A stretch of 64,000 nt of DNA from Olleya marilimosa CAM030. GTDB taxonomy: Bacteria > Bacteroidota > Bacteroidia > Flavobacteriales > Flavobacteriaceae. Position numbers and translations under genes: made by a program. The DNA lies in contig NZ_JADR01000001.1 in the NCBI RefSeq assembly GCF_000518485.1, positions 372,001 through 436,000 of the forward strand, written 5' to 3'. The notes below the pieces were generated by a model, which did no database searches, was not told where the DNA came from, and worked only from the letters and a program-made list of their open reading frames with translations. Of this stretch, positions 43,463-52,533 are shown piece by piece. Each line of letters opens with the position of its first letter. Position 1 is the stretch's first letter.

Positions 43463-44656
43463 ATGCCAGGATTTGAAAGCTTTGGAGCTTTAGAAAGAAA
43501 AGAAGTAGAAGATGTTTTAGATAATGGTGTTTTGATGCGCTATGGTTTTGACGCCATGAGAAATGGGCATTACAAAGCACAATCTTTAGAAGAAGAAATA
43601 CAAAAAACACTAGAAGTTAGTCATGCACAATTAGTCACAAATGGTACAGCAGCAGTATCTGTAGCTCTAGCCTTAGCAGGTATTGGAGCAGGAGATGAGG
43701 TCATTATGCCATGTTTTACATTCGTAGCTAGTTTTGAGGCTATTATGATGTTAGGTGCAATCCCGGTTTTAGTAGATATTGATGATACTTTAACTTTAAA
43801 CCCTGAAGCAGTAACTAAGGCTATTACTAACAAGACTAAAGCCATTATGCCAGTACACATGTGTGGAAGTATGGCAAATTTAGATGCATTAATGACGATA
43901 GCTAAAGATCATAATCTAAAGCTTATCGAAGATGCATGTCAAGCTATTGGTGGAACTTATAAAGGTAAATACCTTGGTACTTATGGTGACTTAGGTTGTT
44001 TTAGTTTTGATTTTGTAAAAACCATTACTTGTGGAGAAGGTGGAGCAGTAGTTACCAATAATGCACAATACGCTAAAAATGCTGATTTATTTACCGATCA
44101 TGGTCATGACCATATTGGTAATGATAGAGGAGCAGAATTACACCCTTACTTAGGATATAATTTTAGAATATCGGAGTTAAATGCTGCTGTTGGATTAGCG
44201 CAAATAAGACGTTTAAAGGATTTTATCGCTATTCAGAAAAAAAACTACACAATATTAAGAGAGGCTTTATCTGTGTTTCCAGAAGTGACTTTTAGAACGG
44301 TTCCAGAAGGAGGAGAAGAAAGTTACGCGTTTTTAAACTTTTTCTTACCTAATTTAGATATTGCCAGAAAAGTATCTTCTACTTTTAAAGAAACTAGTGT
44401 GGATGCTTGTTTTCATTATTATGATAATAATTGGCATTATATTAGAAAATGGGAGCATTTAAAAGATATCAAAACTTTGTATCCTGTATCTAACGATGTT
44501 AAAAATGGATTAGCTTATTTGCAAACTAAAACATTTGAAGCTTCAGACCATTTTATTGGTAGAAACATATCTTGTTTGATAAAGTTATCTTGGACAGAAC
44601 AACAAGTCCGTGAGCGTGCTCAACTTATGGTAGACGCTATAAAACAATCTCTATAA
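43463..44656 (+). CDS. DegT/DnrJ/EryC1/StrS-family PLP aminotransferase
   Basis: 397 residues. The PLP lysine is in SFDFVKTITCGEGG (Lys186) and Asp157 (EDACQAIGGTYKG) contacts the pyridine nitrogen. MPCFTFVASFEAI and NFRISELNAAVGLAQ fit the sugar aminotransferase group. Members transaminate keto-sugars for cell-surface glycans, but no glycosyl genes are close, so the substrate stays open. Followed closely (41 bases) by the large transglutaminase-like gene. Confidence 0.9.
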   Translation: MPGFESFGALERKEVEDVLDNGVLMRYGFDAMRNGHYKAQSLEEEIQKTLEVSHAQLVTNGTAAVSVALALAGIGAGDEVIMPCFTFVASFEAIMMLGAIPVLVDIDDTLTLNPEAVTKAITNKTKAIMPVHMCGSMANLDALMTIAKDHNLKLIEDACQAIGGTYKGKYLGTYGDLGCFSFDFVKTITCGEGGAVVTNNAQYAKNADLFTDHGHDHIGNDRGAELHPYLGYNFRISELNAAVGLAQIRRLKDFIAIQKKNYTILREALSVFPEVTFRTVPEGGEESYAFLNFFLPNLDIARKVSSTFKETSVDACFHYYDNNWHYIRKWEHLKDIKTLYPVSNDVKNGLAYLQTKTFEASDHFIGRNISCLIKLSWTEQQVRERAQLMVDAIKQSL

Positions 44657-44697
44657 TCTTTAATTTAAAATTACAATCCCTTAAACCAACCAATTAA

Positions 44698-47600
44698 ATG
44701 AAAAAAATCACAATATTATGTTTTTTGCTAAGCTTTTATTCGGCTATAGCCCAAGATAATTATAATCAATTTTGGCAAGAGTTATTAAGTAATAATCGTA
44801 CTTCGGCAACTGCAACACTAAAAAACGTTAATGATAATTCTGTCAAAAACCTTATTGTTAATGAAATGATGAGGGTTGAAAATGGGAAGTTTAGAACTAA
44901 CAAAGATTTTTTACCAGCTTTTTTAAATGATAAAAATTACCAGTATTATTTATATGCTTTATGGAACGAAAACTATTTATTTAATACCTACTTAGAAACA
45001 GGATTTAATAGCAAAAATATAGGAGCAATTCGAAGCGTTGCTAAAAAAAATCCTACTCACAGCACTATTAAAGATGCTATAATTTACCTAGAATCTGTTT
45101 TAGCTAGAGATAGTAAAGATTGGAAAACCTATAGGTCAAAAATGAATGATATTCCTTCATTTAGACATTGGCAGTATTGCGGTGTTTTTGAAAATTTAAA
45201 TAAAAGTGGTCTTGATCGTGTGTATGGTCCAGAAACAAACGCTAATAGTGATGCACCTTTTGATGCAGAAAGTAATGGTTTTGTTAATTGGTATACAGCA
45301 AAAAACCAAGAAGAGGCGTATCAATTTTTTACTAATCATGAAGAGTATGGTTCTGGTGTTAATTATGCGCAGACCTTTGTTACAGCAGACAAAGACGAAA
45401 CAGTAATATTGCGTATTGGAAGTGGATCGGCTTTTAAAATATGGTTAAATGATGTTGTTATTTTTGAAAACAAACAGGATGTTGTTACAGACCTAGATGC
45501 CTATCAAGTAAAGGTGACCTTTCCTAAAGGTAATAATAGACTGTTAATTAAAACAGCCGAGAGCGATTACGGTAGTTATTTTATAGTTAGTCCATTAAAT
45601 CTAGATGGCTCTCACAATACTAATTTAAAAGATTCGGCAAACTATGCAGCATATAACAAAAGTACAGCAAGTCAATTAGTTGCTGTCCCAATTACAAATA
45701 GTTTTGAAACCTTTTTTGCAGATAAGCTAAGTCAAAATCCAAATGATTTTTTTAATGCGTATTGCTTAGTAAAAACGTATTTAAGAAACTCTAAGTATGA
45801 GGAAGCTAAAAAAGTATTACAACCATTTTTAGACCAATATCCAAAAAGCTCTTTATTAAGAAAATTAATGATTTCGGTATATTCATTAGAAGAAGATTAT
45901 ACTAGTATTCAGGAAATTAATAAAAACATGGAATTGGATGACGAATCCTATTATCTACCTGTTTTATTAAAAGTTATGTTGTTTGATGAGTTGACTAGAA
46001 TGAGTCTAACAGAGTTGGAAGAGTATCTTGAAAAACTTAAAAAAACAATAGATTTAGAAATCATGCACGAAACTGCAGATTTTATCTATAACGCCAGACA
46101 AGAAGACAAAGCTAAAGTCAGAAAAAATCTTGATAAATTAATGAAAATGGCAGATGGCAATACTAAGTTAATATTACGTTACGCTCCATTATACGCTTCG
46201 TTATTTGAAGAAGAAAATAAGACAATTAGCCTATTAGAAAATTTAGAAAAAAGCACCTTTGACTTAGCTTTAGTTAGACAACTTGTGTCGTATTACGATA
46301 GACGCAATCAAAAAGATAAAGTCATGGATATGCTAACCAATGAGATTGAATATCTAGGTACAGACAATTATTATTTAAGATCAATTATTAATAAATTACA
46401 CCAATATCAAAAACATAAAGAATCATTAAAATATATTGATCAAGGGTTGTCTAATTTTCCAGATTCGTTTGTTTTTCAAGAATTAAAAGGTGATGCATTG
46501 CTTCAAATTGATAAAAAGAAAGCCATAATTGCTTATCAAGCATCATTAGCTCACAATAGTAATGATAAATCACTAAGAAAAAAATTAAAGGATTTAAACA
46601 ACGAAAACAACGTTTTAAAAGACTTAGTTGTTGAAGATGCTTACAGCTTAATTAGTGATACAAGAGGTAAAATTGTCACCAATAATTATGGATTTAATAT
46701 TTTACATGATAATAGTACTGTAGAGTTATATAGTGAAGGAGGAGGAAATTATAGATCTGTTTTTATTTATGAAATTACTTCTGACAATGGAGTAGAGCGT
46801 TTTAAAGAATATGATTTAGGACTAAGCGGAACTTATAACATCACTAAATCCGAAATTGTTAAACAAGATAAAAGTATTGTGCCAGCAGATAAAAGTGGAT
46901 CTAGCCTAGTTTTTAATGGATTGTCCGTAGGAGATGTTATTTATTTAGATTACGAATATTCGTTCTCAAAATCTGGTCGTTTTTACAAAACGTACTCTGA
47001 TCGTTTTATGTTAGGTTCTTTTCATCCCACAACCTCTTCAGCTGTAAAAATAATTGCACCTAAAGATTATAAATTAAATTATAAAAGTGTTAATGGTAAT
47101 ACACAACCTAAAATAACAACTAAAGGCGATTCTAAATTATACGAATGGACCATTGTAAATAATCCAGGTTTGCCTCAAGGAGAAGACTATATGCCTAGTG
47201 ACGTAGACGTAGCAGAGTATATCCACTTAAGTACAATTGATAGCTGGAATGAAATTTCAATATGGTATTCTGATTTAGTTAGAAGTGTAATGGAGGTTAA
47301 TGCAACTGTACAAGATACCTTTGATACATTATTTCCTGATGGATACAAACATTTATCAGAGGATCAACGTGCTAAAATTATTTACAATTACATACGTAAT
47401 AACTTTACTTACAGTTATGTTAGTTTCAGACAAAGTGGATTTGTACCACAAAAACCATCCAAAACAATTAAAACTAGTTTAGGAGACTGTAAAGACTTTT
47501 CTACATTATTTGTAACATTAGCAAAGAAAGCAGACTTAGAAGCTAATTTAGTACTTGTTTTAACCTCAGACTATGGTTATAATAGTTTGGTGTTACCAAG

Positions 47601-48438
47601 TACTGACTTTAATCACTGTATAGCAAAAGTAAAAATTGATGGAAAAGATCAGTTTTTAGAATTAACAGACAAGTATTTACCTTATAAATCGTTACCAACA
47701 TCATTAAGAGGTGCTACTGCTTTAGAAATTCCTTTAGATAGAAAAGATACTAAAATTTACGATTTATTTAAATTAGAAGATTTGGCTAGAGAGCAAGCAA
47801 TCTCTAAAAACGTGGTCACGTTAAACATTAATAAAGATAAAATAGGAATGTTGATAGACTCAGAATATACTGGACATATTAACTCTTATTATTCAAGTGT
47901 GTTTTCAGAGCCTAATGCAGAAGTAATTAAAACATCGATTTATGATGATTACAACAATAGATTATCCGACGACTTTACTTTAAATAGTGTTAGTAATATT
48001 GAGCGTAAAAATGATGACATGTTGATTAAGTTTACATCAGACATGACTTTAAATAAAAAAATAAATAAGATAGGTTCTACCAATATATTACAATTACCAA
48101 TGGTATCTAATCCATACACTAGTAGTATTGTTAGTTTAGAAAAACGCGAACACGTTATAGATTATACTCAATATGAAAACATGGACATTTACCAAGTTGA
48201 TTACATTGTAAATATTGAAGCTGATCAGACTTTTACTGAAATTCCGGAAAACGTTAGTCTAAAGTTTAAGGATCATTTTTACAGTATCAATTATAGTAAG
48301 CTAAAAGCCAATCAATTAAAAGTTGAAATAAAATCTACACCTTCAATGAAGCGTATTGAAGCTTCAGAGTATCCAGAGTTTAAGACTTATGTTAAAAATG
48401 TCTTAGATGCACAAGATACTTTTATAGGTTATAAGTAA
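44698..48438 (+). CDS. Large exported TPR / DUF3857 / transglutaminase-like protein
   Basis: 1246 residues. Signal peptide ends at AIAQ (about residue 19). The N-terminal 650 residues are helical repeats (FNAYCLVKTYLRNSKYEEAKKVLQPFLDQYP, TPR pattern). A DUF3857 beta domain follows (EYDLGLSGTYNITKSEIV, GLSVGDVIYLDYEY). The transglutaminase-like core near 920-1030 shows GDCKDFSTLFVTLAKKA, DFNHCIAKV and ELTDKYLP, giving a Cys-His-Asp triad. Probably periplasmic or outer-membrane-facing; enzymatic role not established. Operonic with the DegT gene. Confidence 0.85.
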   Translation: MKKITILCFLLSFYSAIAQDNYNQFWQELLSNNRTSATATLKNVNDNSVKNLIVNEMMRVENGKFRTNKDFLPAFLNDKNYQYYLYALWNENYLFNTYLETGFNSKNIGAIRSVAKKNPTHSTIKDAIIYLESVLARDSKDWKTYRSKMNDIPSFRHWQYCGVFENLNKSGLDRVYGPETNANSDAPFDAESNGFVNWYTAKNQEEAYQFFTNHEEYGSGVNYAQTFVTADKDETVILRIGSGSAFKIWLNDVVIFENKQDVVTDLDAYQVKVTFPKGNNRLLIKTAESDYGSYFIVSPLNLDGSHNTNLKDSANYAAYNKSTASQLVAVPITNSFETFFADKLSQNPNDFFNAYCLVKTYLRNSKYEEAKKVLQPFLDQYPKSSLLRKLMISVYSLEEDYTSIQEINKNMELDDESYYLPVLLKVMLFDELTRMSLTELEEYLEKLKKTIDLEIMHETADFIYNARQEDKAKVRKNLDKLMKMADGNTKLILRYAPLYASLFEEENKTISLLENLEKSTFDLALVRQLVSYYDRRNQKDKVMDMLTNEIEYLGTDNYYLRSIINKLHQYQKHKESLKYIDQGLSNFPDSFVFQELKGDALLQIDKKKAIIAYQASLAHNSNDKSLRKKLKDLNNENNVLKDLVVEDAYSLISDTRGKIVTNNYGFNILHDNSTVELYSEGGGNYRSVFIYEITSDNGVERFKEYDLGLSGTYNITKSEIVKQDKSIVPADKSGSSLVFNGLSVGDVIYLDYEYSFSKSGRFYKTYSDRFMLGSFHPTTSSAVKIIAPKDYKLNYKSVNGNTQPKITTKGDSKLYEWTIVNNPGLPQGEDYMPSDVDVAEYIHLSTIDSWNEISIWYSDLVRSVMEVNATVQDTFDTLFPDGYKHLSEDQRAKIIYNYIRNNFTYSYVSFRQSGFVPQKPSKTIKTSLGDCKDFSTLFVTLAKKADLEANLVLVLTSDYGYNSLVLPSTDFNHCIAKVKIDGKDQFLELTDKYLPYKSLPTSLRGATALEIPLDRKDTKIYDLFKLEDLAREQAISKNVVTLNINKDKIGMLIDSEYTGHINSYYSSVFSEPNAEVIKTSIYDDYNNRLSDDFTLNSVSNIERKNDDMLIKFTSDMTLNKKINKIGSTNILQLPMVSNPYTSSIVSLEKREHVIDYTQYENMDIYQVDYIVNIEADQTFTEIPENVSLKFKDHFYSINYSKLKANQLKVEIKSTPSMKRIEASEYPEFKTYVKNVLDAQDTFIGYK

Positions 48439-48452
48439 TAAAACAACCTAAT

Positions 48453-48490
48453 AAAAAAGCTCCAATTAATAATTAATTGGAGCTTTTTTT
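48453..48490. terminator. Bidirectional terminator between the transglutaminase-like gene and ribB
   Basis: Arms AAAAAAGCTCCAATTAAT / ATTAATTGGAGCTTTTTT, between convergent genes. Confidence 0.9.
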
Positions 48491-48508
48491 ATTTTATAAA
48501 GTTATTAA

Positions 48509-49663
48509 TTAATAACCGACGTATTCAATAATTTCTAAACCATATCCAATCATACCAACACGTTTTGTTTGTTGCGAGTTAGATATTAATTTTAATTTAT
48601 GAATATTTAAATCATGTAAAATTTGTGCTCCAATCCCAAAATCTTTACTATCCATTGCTATAGCAGGAGCTTTAGCAACAGTGTTTGGCTTTTGCGCACT
48701 TTTTAAAACAGACAAGCGTTGCAGTAAATTCATAGATTCTGCTTGCTGGTTAATAAACAGTATAGCTCCACGTCCTTCGTCATTAATTACTCGGAACATA
48801 TCATCTAATTTCTCGTCAGCATTATTAGTTAACGTACCTAAAATATCGTTATTTACTAAAGTAGAATTTACACGAGTTAAAACAGTGTCTTCACTAGTCC
48901 AATCTCCTTTAGTTAATGCTATATGCACTTGGTTATTAGTGGTTTGTTGGTAAGCTCTTAATCTAAAACTACCAAATCTAGTTTCAATTTGAAAATCGTC
49001 CTTTTTAACAATTAAAGAATCGTGATCCATTCTGTAGGCAATTAAGTCCTCAATGGATACTAATTTTAAATCAAACTTTTTAGCCACTTCAATTAATTGA
49101 GGTAAGCGTGCCATACTTCCATCTTCGTTCATAATTTCAACAATCACACCAGCTGGTTGTAAGCCTGCTAACCTTGCAAAATCAATAGCAGCTTCTGTAT
49201 GACCTGTACGTCTTAAAACGCCACCTTCTTTAGCGACTAATGGAAAAATATGTCCAGGTCGTGCTAAATCAAAAGGTTTAGTGTCAGGATTAGTTAAGGA
49301 TAATACGGTTTTAGCTCTGTCACCTGCAGATATTCCTGTAGTTACACCATTACCTTTTAAGTCTACAGATACTGTAAAAGCAGTTTCCATATGATCGGTA
49401 TTGTTAGTAACCATCATGTGTAAATCTAATTCTTGACATCTGTGCTCTGTTAAAGGTGTACAAATTAAACCTCTACCATGAGTTGCCATAAAATTGATCA
49501 TTTCAGGCGTTACTAATTCGGCAGCAGCCAAAAAATCACCTTCATTTTCTCTGTCTTCATCATCTACTACGATAATGACTTTTCCTGCTTTTATATCTTG
49601 AATGGCTTCTTCAATTGTATTTAATTTAAATGAAGATTTGCGTTCTGTTTTTGTAGTAATCAT
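48509..49663 (-). CDS. ribB: 3,4-dihydroxy-2-butanone 4-phosphate synthase with degenerate GTP-cyclohydrolase II domain
   Basis: 384 residues from ATG 49663. Makes the four-carbon precursor of riboflavin. N-terminal domain (to about 205) has VVDDEDRENEGDF, HGRGLICTPL and HTEAAIDFARLAGL. The C-terminal GCHII-like domain keeps the shape (RFGSFRLRAYQ, GIGAQILHDLNI) but lacks the zinc-binding C-x2-GDxxxSxRC-like residues; the corresponding region reads RVNSTLVNNDILGTL without Cys, so it is unlikely to open GTP. A TATCTTTG -7 element at 49689-49682 overlaps an upstream in-frame TTG (49684); the true start is therefore the ATG at 49663. Confidence 0.88.
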   Translation of the reverse strand: MITTKTERKSSFKLNTIEEAIQDIKAGKVIIVVDDEDRENEGDFLAAAELVTPEMINFMATHGRGLICTPLTEHRCQELDLHMMVTNNTDHMETAFTVSVDLKGNGVTTGISAGDRAKTVLSLTNPDTKPFDLARPGHIFPLVAKEGGVLRRTGHTEAAIDFARLAGLQPAGVIVEIMNEDGSMARLPQLIEVAKKFDLKLVSIEDLIAYRMDHDSLIVKKDDFQIETRFGSFRLRAYQQTTNNQVHIALTKGDWTSEDTVLTRVNSTLVNNDILGTLTNNADEKLDDMFRVINDEGRGAILFINQQAESMNLLQRLSVLKSAQKPNTVAKAPAIAMDSKDFGIGAQILHDLNIHKLKLISNSQQTKRVGMIGYGLEIIEYVGY

Positions 49664-49681
49664 AACATTTGTGTTGTGCTG

Positions 49682-49689
49682 CAAAGATA
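49682..49689 (-). promoter_or_regulatory. -7 element of ribB
   Basis: Minus strand TATCTTTG, 19 bases before ATG 49663 and overlapping a possible TTG start, which would then lie upstream of the transcript. Confidence 0.6.
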
Positions 49690-49713
49690 TTGCATATTTC
49701 TTAGTTAGTATAA

Positions 49714-51879
49714 CTAAGTGTCTAGTTTTTGAGTTCTAAAGTAATGTGCGATTGGGTAAAAAACAGCTCCTAAAATGGTTATTAAAGGGTTGTCTTTTAC
49801 TTGTATTATTTTTAATAATTTTTTGTATTCCACAGTAGCTTTTATGTAATTAAACAGAAAAACAATATAAGATATTACGCTAATTTGTATGCTAGCTTGA
49901 GAGAATACAGGAAGTTTATTGTTTTTAAACACAAAAAATAAAATGAATAAAACCAACGCGATTATAAAAAACACGTAACTTAATTTAGACATTATTTTAT
50001 AGTCTTTAATATCGCTATCTTCTAGTGTTATAGAAGTTGTAGTTATAGGATTTATAGTATTATCGTCTATTGGTGATAAGTTATAATCTGTTCCTGTTGT
50101 TAGTTTTTGTACTCTTAGGATATAAATTAATGGATATAAGATAACACCTAATATAGTTTGTATAATTGGTTCTTTTTTATCTGAAATGAGTTTATGTAAC
50201 TTAATAAAGCTTAAAGAAGATTTTACATAATTAAAAACAAAAACTATAAATGAAATTAAACTAATTTGGATACCTGCTAAAGCTACGACTGGTAATTTGT
50301 TGTTTTTAAACACAAAATATAAAATAAATAAAGCAAGACTTATGGTATAAAAAGTAATACTAAGTGTAGATAAAATTTTATAGCTAGCTTTTTCTGTTTC
50401 TGGAAGTTGGATTGTATCAACACCTATGGTATTAGTTTCGTTTTTTGCTTTTCCAAATTTAGAATTGTACCAATTTTTGATAGGAACTGTAATGTGATCA
50501 AATTCAAAAATACCTCTATCCTGAGTAGCGCGTTTAGTCAAAAATATACTTAAAGGTAACATGATTAAAGTAGAAAACCAAGCGGCTAATACAGGATTTA
50601 GTTTACCATTTTTAGCACTGTTTTCTGCAAATAATCCGATAAAATGATAACTTAAAAATAGGACAATAGCAATAACCATTGGTAATCCTAAACCTCCTTT
50701 ACGTATTAATGCACCTAATGGCGCACCAACAAAAAACAGAATAATACAGGCTATACCTAAAGCAAATTTTTTGTGTAGTTGTATACCATGCTTATAAATA
50801 TTAGAGCTTTTAATTTGTAATGCTGTTGTCTTAGATTTTAATATTTGTTGTGTGCTTGATACACTATTTACAGCATAATCTAAAACTTGTATCTTACGTT
50901 TAGTATTAAAAATATCTAAAACGTTTCCATCATAAATACTATCCTTAATAGATTTTATTGTCAGATTTAAAGTAGGAAGGTTAGTCCTGTTATAAATTGT
51001 GTTAGAAAACTCATTAACTACATCCTTGCGTTCTGTTTTAAGAGAGTCTATGGTGTAATTTAACTCTGATACGTTAAGCATCGTATATTTGTTTTCTACA
51101 TTTTTTTCATCTAAATCAATATTATTTAATTCAGACAAGTCAATTGCTAAAACGTGTTTTTTAAACTCGGCTTTACTAAAAGGTTTCTTGTTTCGTTCTT
51201 CAGCTTTTCTAGGAGGTGTATCATCATAATAATAACCATCATACAAAACTAAATTAAGCACGTTTGAGTCCTCTTTACTAGCTAATTCTCCATGGTCTGC
51301 AACAATTGTAGTAAAGTTACCAGACATGCGACTGGAACCTTTTTTATGTATGGTTATACCTTTAAGAAACTTACCATTTTTACCCGATTTTTCTTCAACT
51401 TTAATATTAAATGCATCACCAATATCATTAAACTGACCTTCAGCAATAATCATTGCAGGTTTTACATTGGCAATGTTTCTTCTTAAATTAAAACTGTTAT
51501 ATTCTGCCCAAGGAATAACGTTATTGCTAAAAAAGAAAGTTAAAACGCCCAAGCCTACAATAAAAATTCCTAATCCAGACATTGCACGTTGTAATGATAT
51601 ACCTGTAGATTTCATTGCTGCAAACTCATAGTTTTCAGCAAAATCTCCAAATACCATTATGGACGCTAACAAGATTGTTAATGGTAAAATTAATGGTATA
51701 AGGGTAGGAGTGATATACATTAAAAACTTTAAGACAGTAACAATGTCTAAGTCTTTTCCTGCTAACTCTTTAATGTATAGCCATATAGCTTGTAAAACAA
51801 AAATCAGCATGAGTATAACAAACACGCTGATAAAGGTTTTAAGATATGTAGTTAATATGTACCTATCTAATATTTTCAC
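49714..51879 (-). CDS. LptF/LptG (YjgP/YjgQ) family permease with extended C-terminus
   Basis: 721 residues; the core is about 480. It begins MKILDRYILTTYLKTFISVFVIL with the usual first TM, then FGDFAENYEFAAMKSTGISL (the gate loop) and the periplasmic jelly-roll. The last TMs run to GLGLPMVIAIVLFLSYHF. It extracts lipopolysaccharide from the inner membrane with LptB. Beyond residue about 499 comes an extra region: two copies (499-596 and 626-721) of a two- to three-TM unit that are near-identical (FVFKNNKLPV). The extension is not part of LptF/G and its role is unknown. It is 6 bases before lolA on the same strand. Confidence 0.88.
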   Translation of the reverse strand: MKILDRYILTTYLKTFISVFVILMLIFVLQAIWLYIKELAGKDLDIVTVLKFLMYITPTLIPLILPLTILLASIMVFGDFAENYEFAAMKSTGISLQRAMSGLGIFIVGLGVLTFFFSNNVIPWAEYNSFNLRRNIANVKPAMIIAEGQFNDIGDAFNIKVEEKSGKNGKFLKGITIHKKGSSRMSGNFTTIVADHGELASKEDSNVLNLVLYDGYYYDDTPPRKAEERNKKPFSKAEFKKHVLAIDLSELNNIDLDEKNVENKYTMLNVSELNYTIDSLKTERKDVVNEFSNTIYNRTNLPTLNLTIKSIKDSIYDGNVLDIFNTKRKIQVLDYAVNSVSSTQQILKSKTTALQIKSSNIYKHGIQLHKKFALGIACIILFFVGAPLGALIRKGGLGLPMVIAIVLFLSYHFIGLFAENSAKNGKLNPVLAAWFSTLIMLPLSIFLTKRATQDRGIFEFDHITVPIKNWYNSKFGKAKNETNTIGVDTIQLPETEKASYKILSTLSITFYTISLALFILYFVFKNNKLPVVALAGIQISLISFIVFVFNYVKSSLSFIKLHKLISDKKEPIIQTILGVILYPLIYILRVQKLTTGTDYNLSPIDDNTINPITTTSITLEDSDIKDYKIMSKLSYVFFIIALVLFILFFVFKNNKLPVFSQASIQISVISYIVFLFNYIKATVEYKKLLKIIQVKDNPLITILGAVFYPIAHYFRTQKLDT
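49717..50385. repeat. Tandem duplication inside the lptF/G-like gene
   Basis: Two units of about 290 bases, coding for residues 499-596 (50385-50092) and 626-718 (50004-49717). They share stretches such as YK-I-S-L, F-VFKNNKLP-V and IQIS-IS-IVF-FNY. The DNA is also similar around TTTTTAAACACAAAA. The linker between them is about 29 residues. Confidence 0.75.
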
Positions 51880-51885
51880 TTAGAA

Positions 51886-52521
51886 TTAATCCAGTTTATT
51901 GATGTAATAGTCCTTAAATTTATTTTTGTCAAAGGTAAATAAGGATTTTGATAAAGTCTCATTAGTTTTAAAAGAATTAACAGTCAAAGTTGTTTTTGTT
52001 CCGTTTTTTCCAACTTCTATTAATCGGTAGATGTGTTTAGTCTTTGTATCAATACCTAATAACACATATTTAATTTCGGAATTAGAATCCATAGGTGATA
52101 GTTTTACATATTGTATTTTTCTACCACTAACATCTTGCACAATATCCATTTTAAAAGTAAATCCTTCTTTGTAAAACGTTAGCATTTTACTTGGTGTAAT
52201 AGTGCTTTCATCTTGATCACTTCCTTTAGATACTGTTACTTCTTCATCCTCTGGACTAATGCTATATATGTTTTGTCCATCATATATACGTGTGATACCT
52301 AAAATATTTAAACGGTATTTGTCACCTTCCATGACAACATCACCTTTAGTTTCTTGTTTTATGTTTTCTTCAGTATTTTCTAAAACATATTTAAAAGCTA
52401 TAGAGATATTGTTATAACTTTTAGCTTTAGTCGATACTTCATTTAAAAGTTTGTTTGCTTCATTATCCTGAGCAAAAATGGTGCTTGTCGCTAATAAAAA
52501 TAATACTAATAATTTTTTCAT
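51886..52521 (-). CDS. lolA: Outer-membrane lipoprotein carrier LolA-like protein
   Basis: 211 residues. Signal peptide ends at TIFAQ (residue 18). The mature protein has the incomplete barrel pattern of LolA: ANKLLNEVSTKAKSYNNISIAFKYVLEN, KGDVVMEGDKYRLNILG, RIYDGQNIYSISPEDEEVTV, and YVLLGIDTKTKHIYRLIEVG. It carries lipoproteins through the periplasm to the outer membrane. It lies between ftsK (12 bases) and the LptF/G gene (6 bases) in one operon. Confidence 0.87.
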   Translation of the reverse strand: MKKLLVLFLLATSTIFAQDNEANKLLNEVSTKAKSYNNISIAFKYVLENTEENIKQETKGDVVMEGDKYRLNILGITRIYDGQNIYSISPEDEEVTVSKGSDQDESTITPSKMLTFYKEGFTFKMDIVQDVSGRKIQYVKLSPMDSNSEIKYVLLGIDTKTKHIYRLIEVGKNGTKTTLTVNSFKTNETLSKSLFTFDKNKFKDYYINKLD

Positions 52522-52533
52522 TTTAAATGTAAT

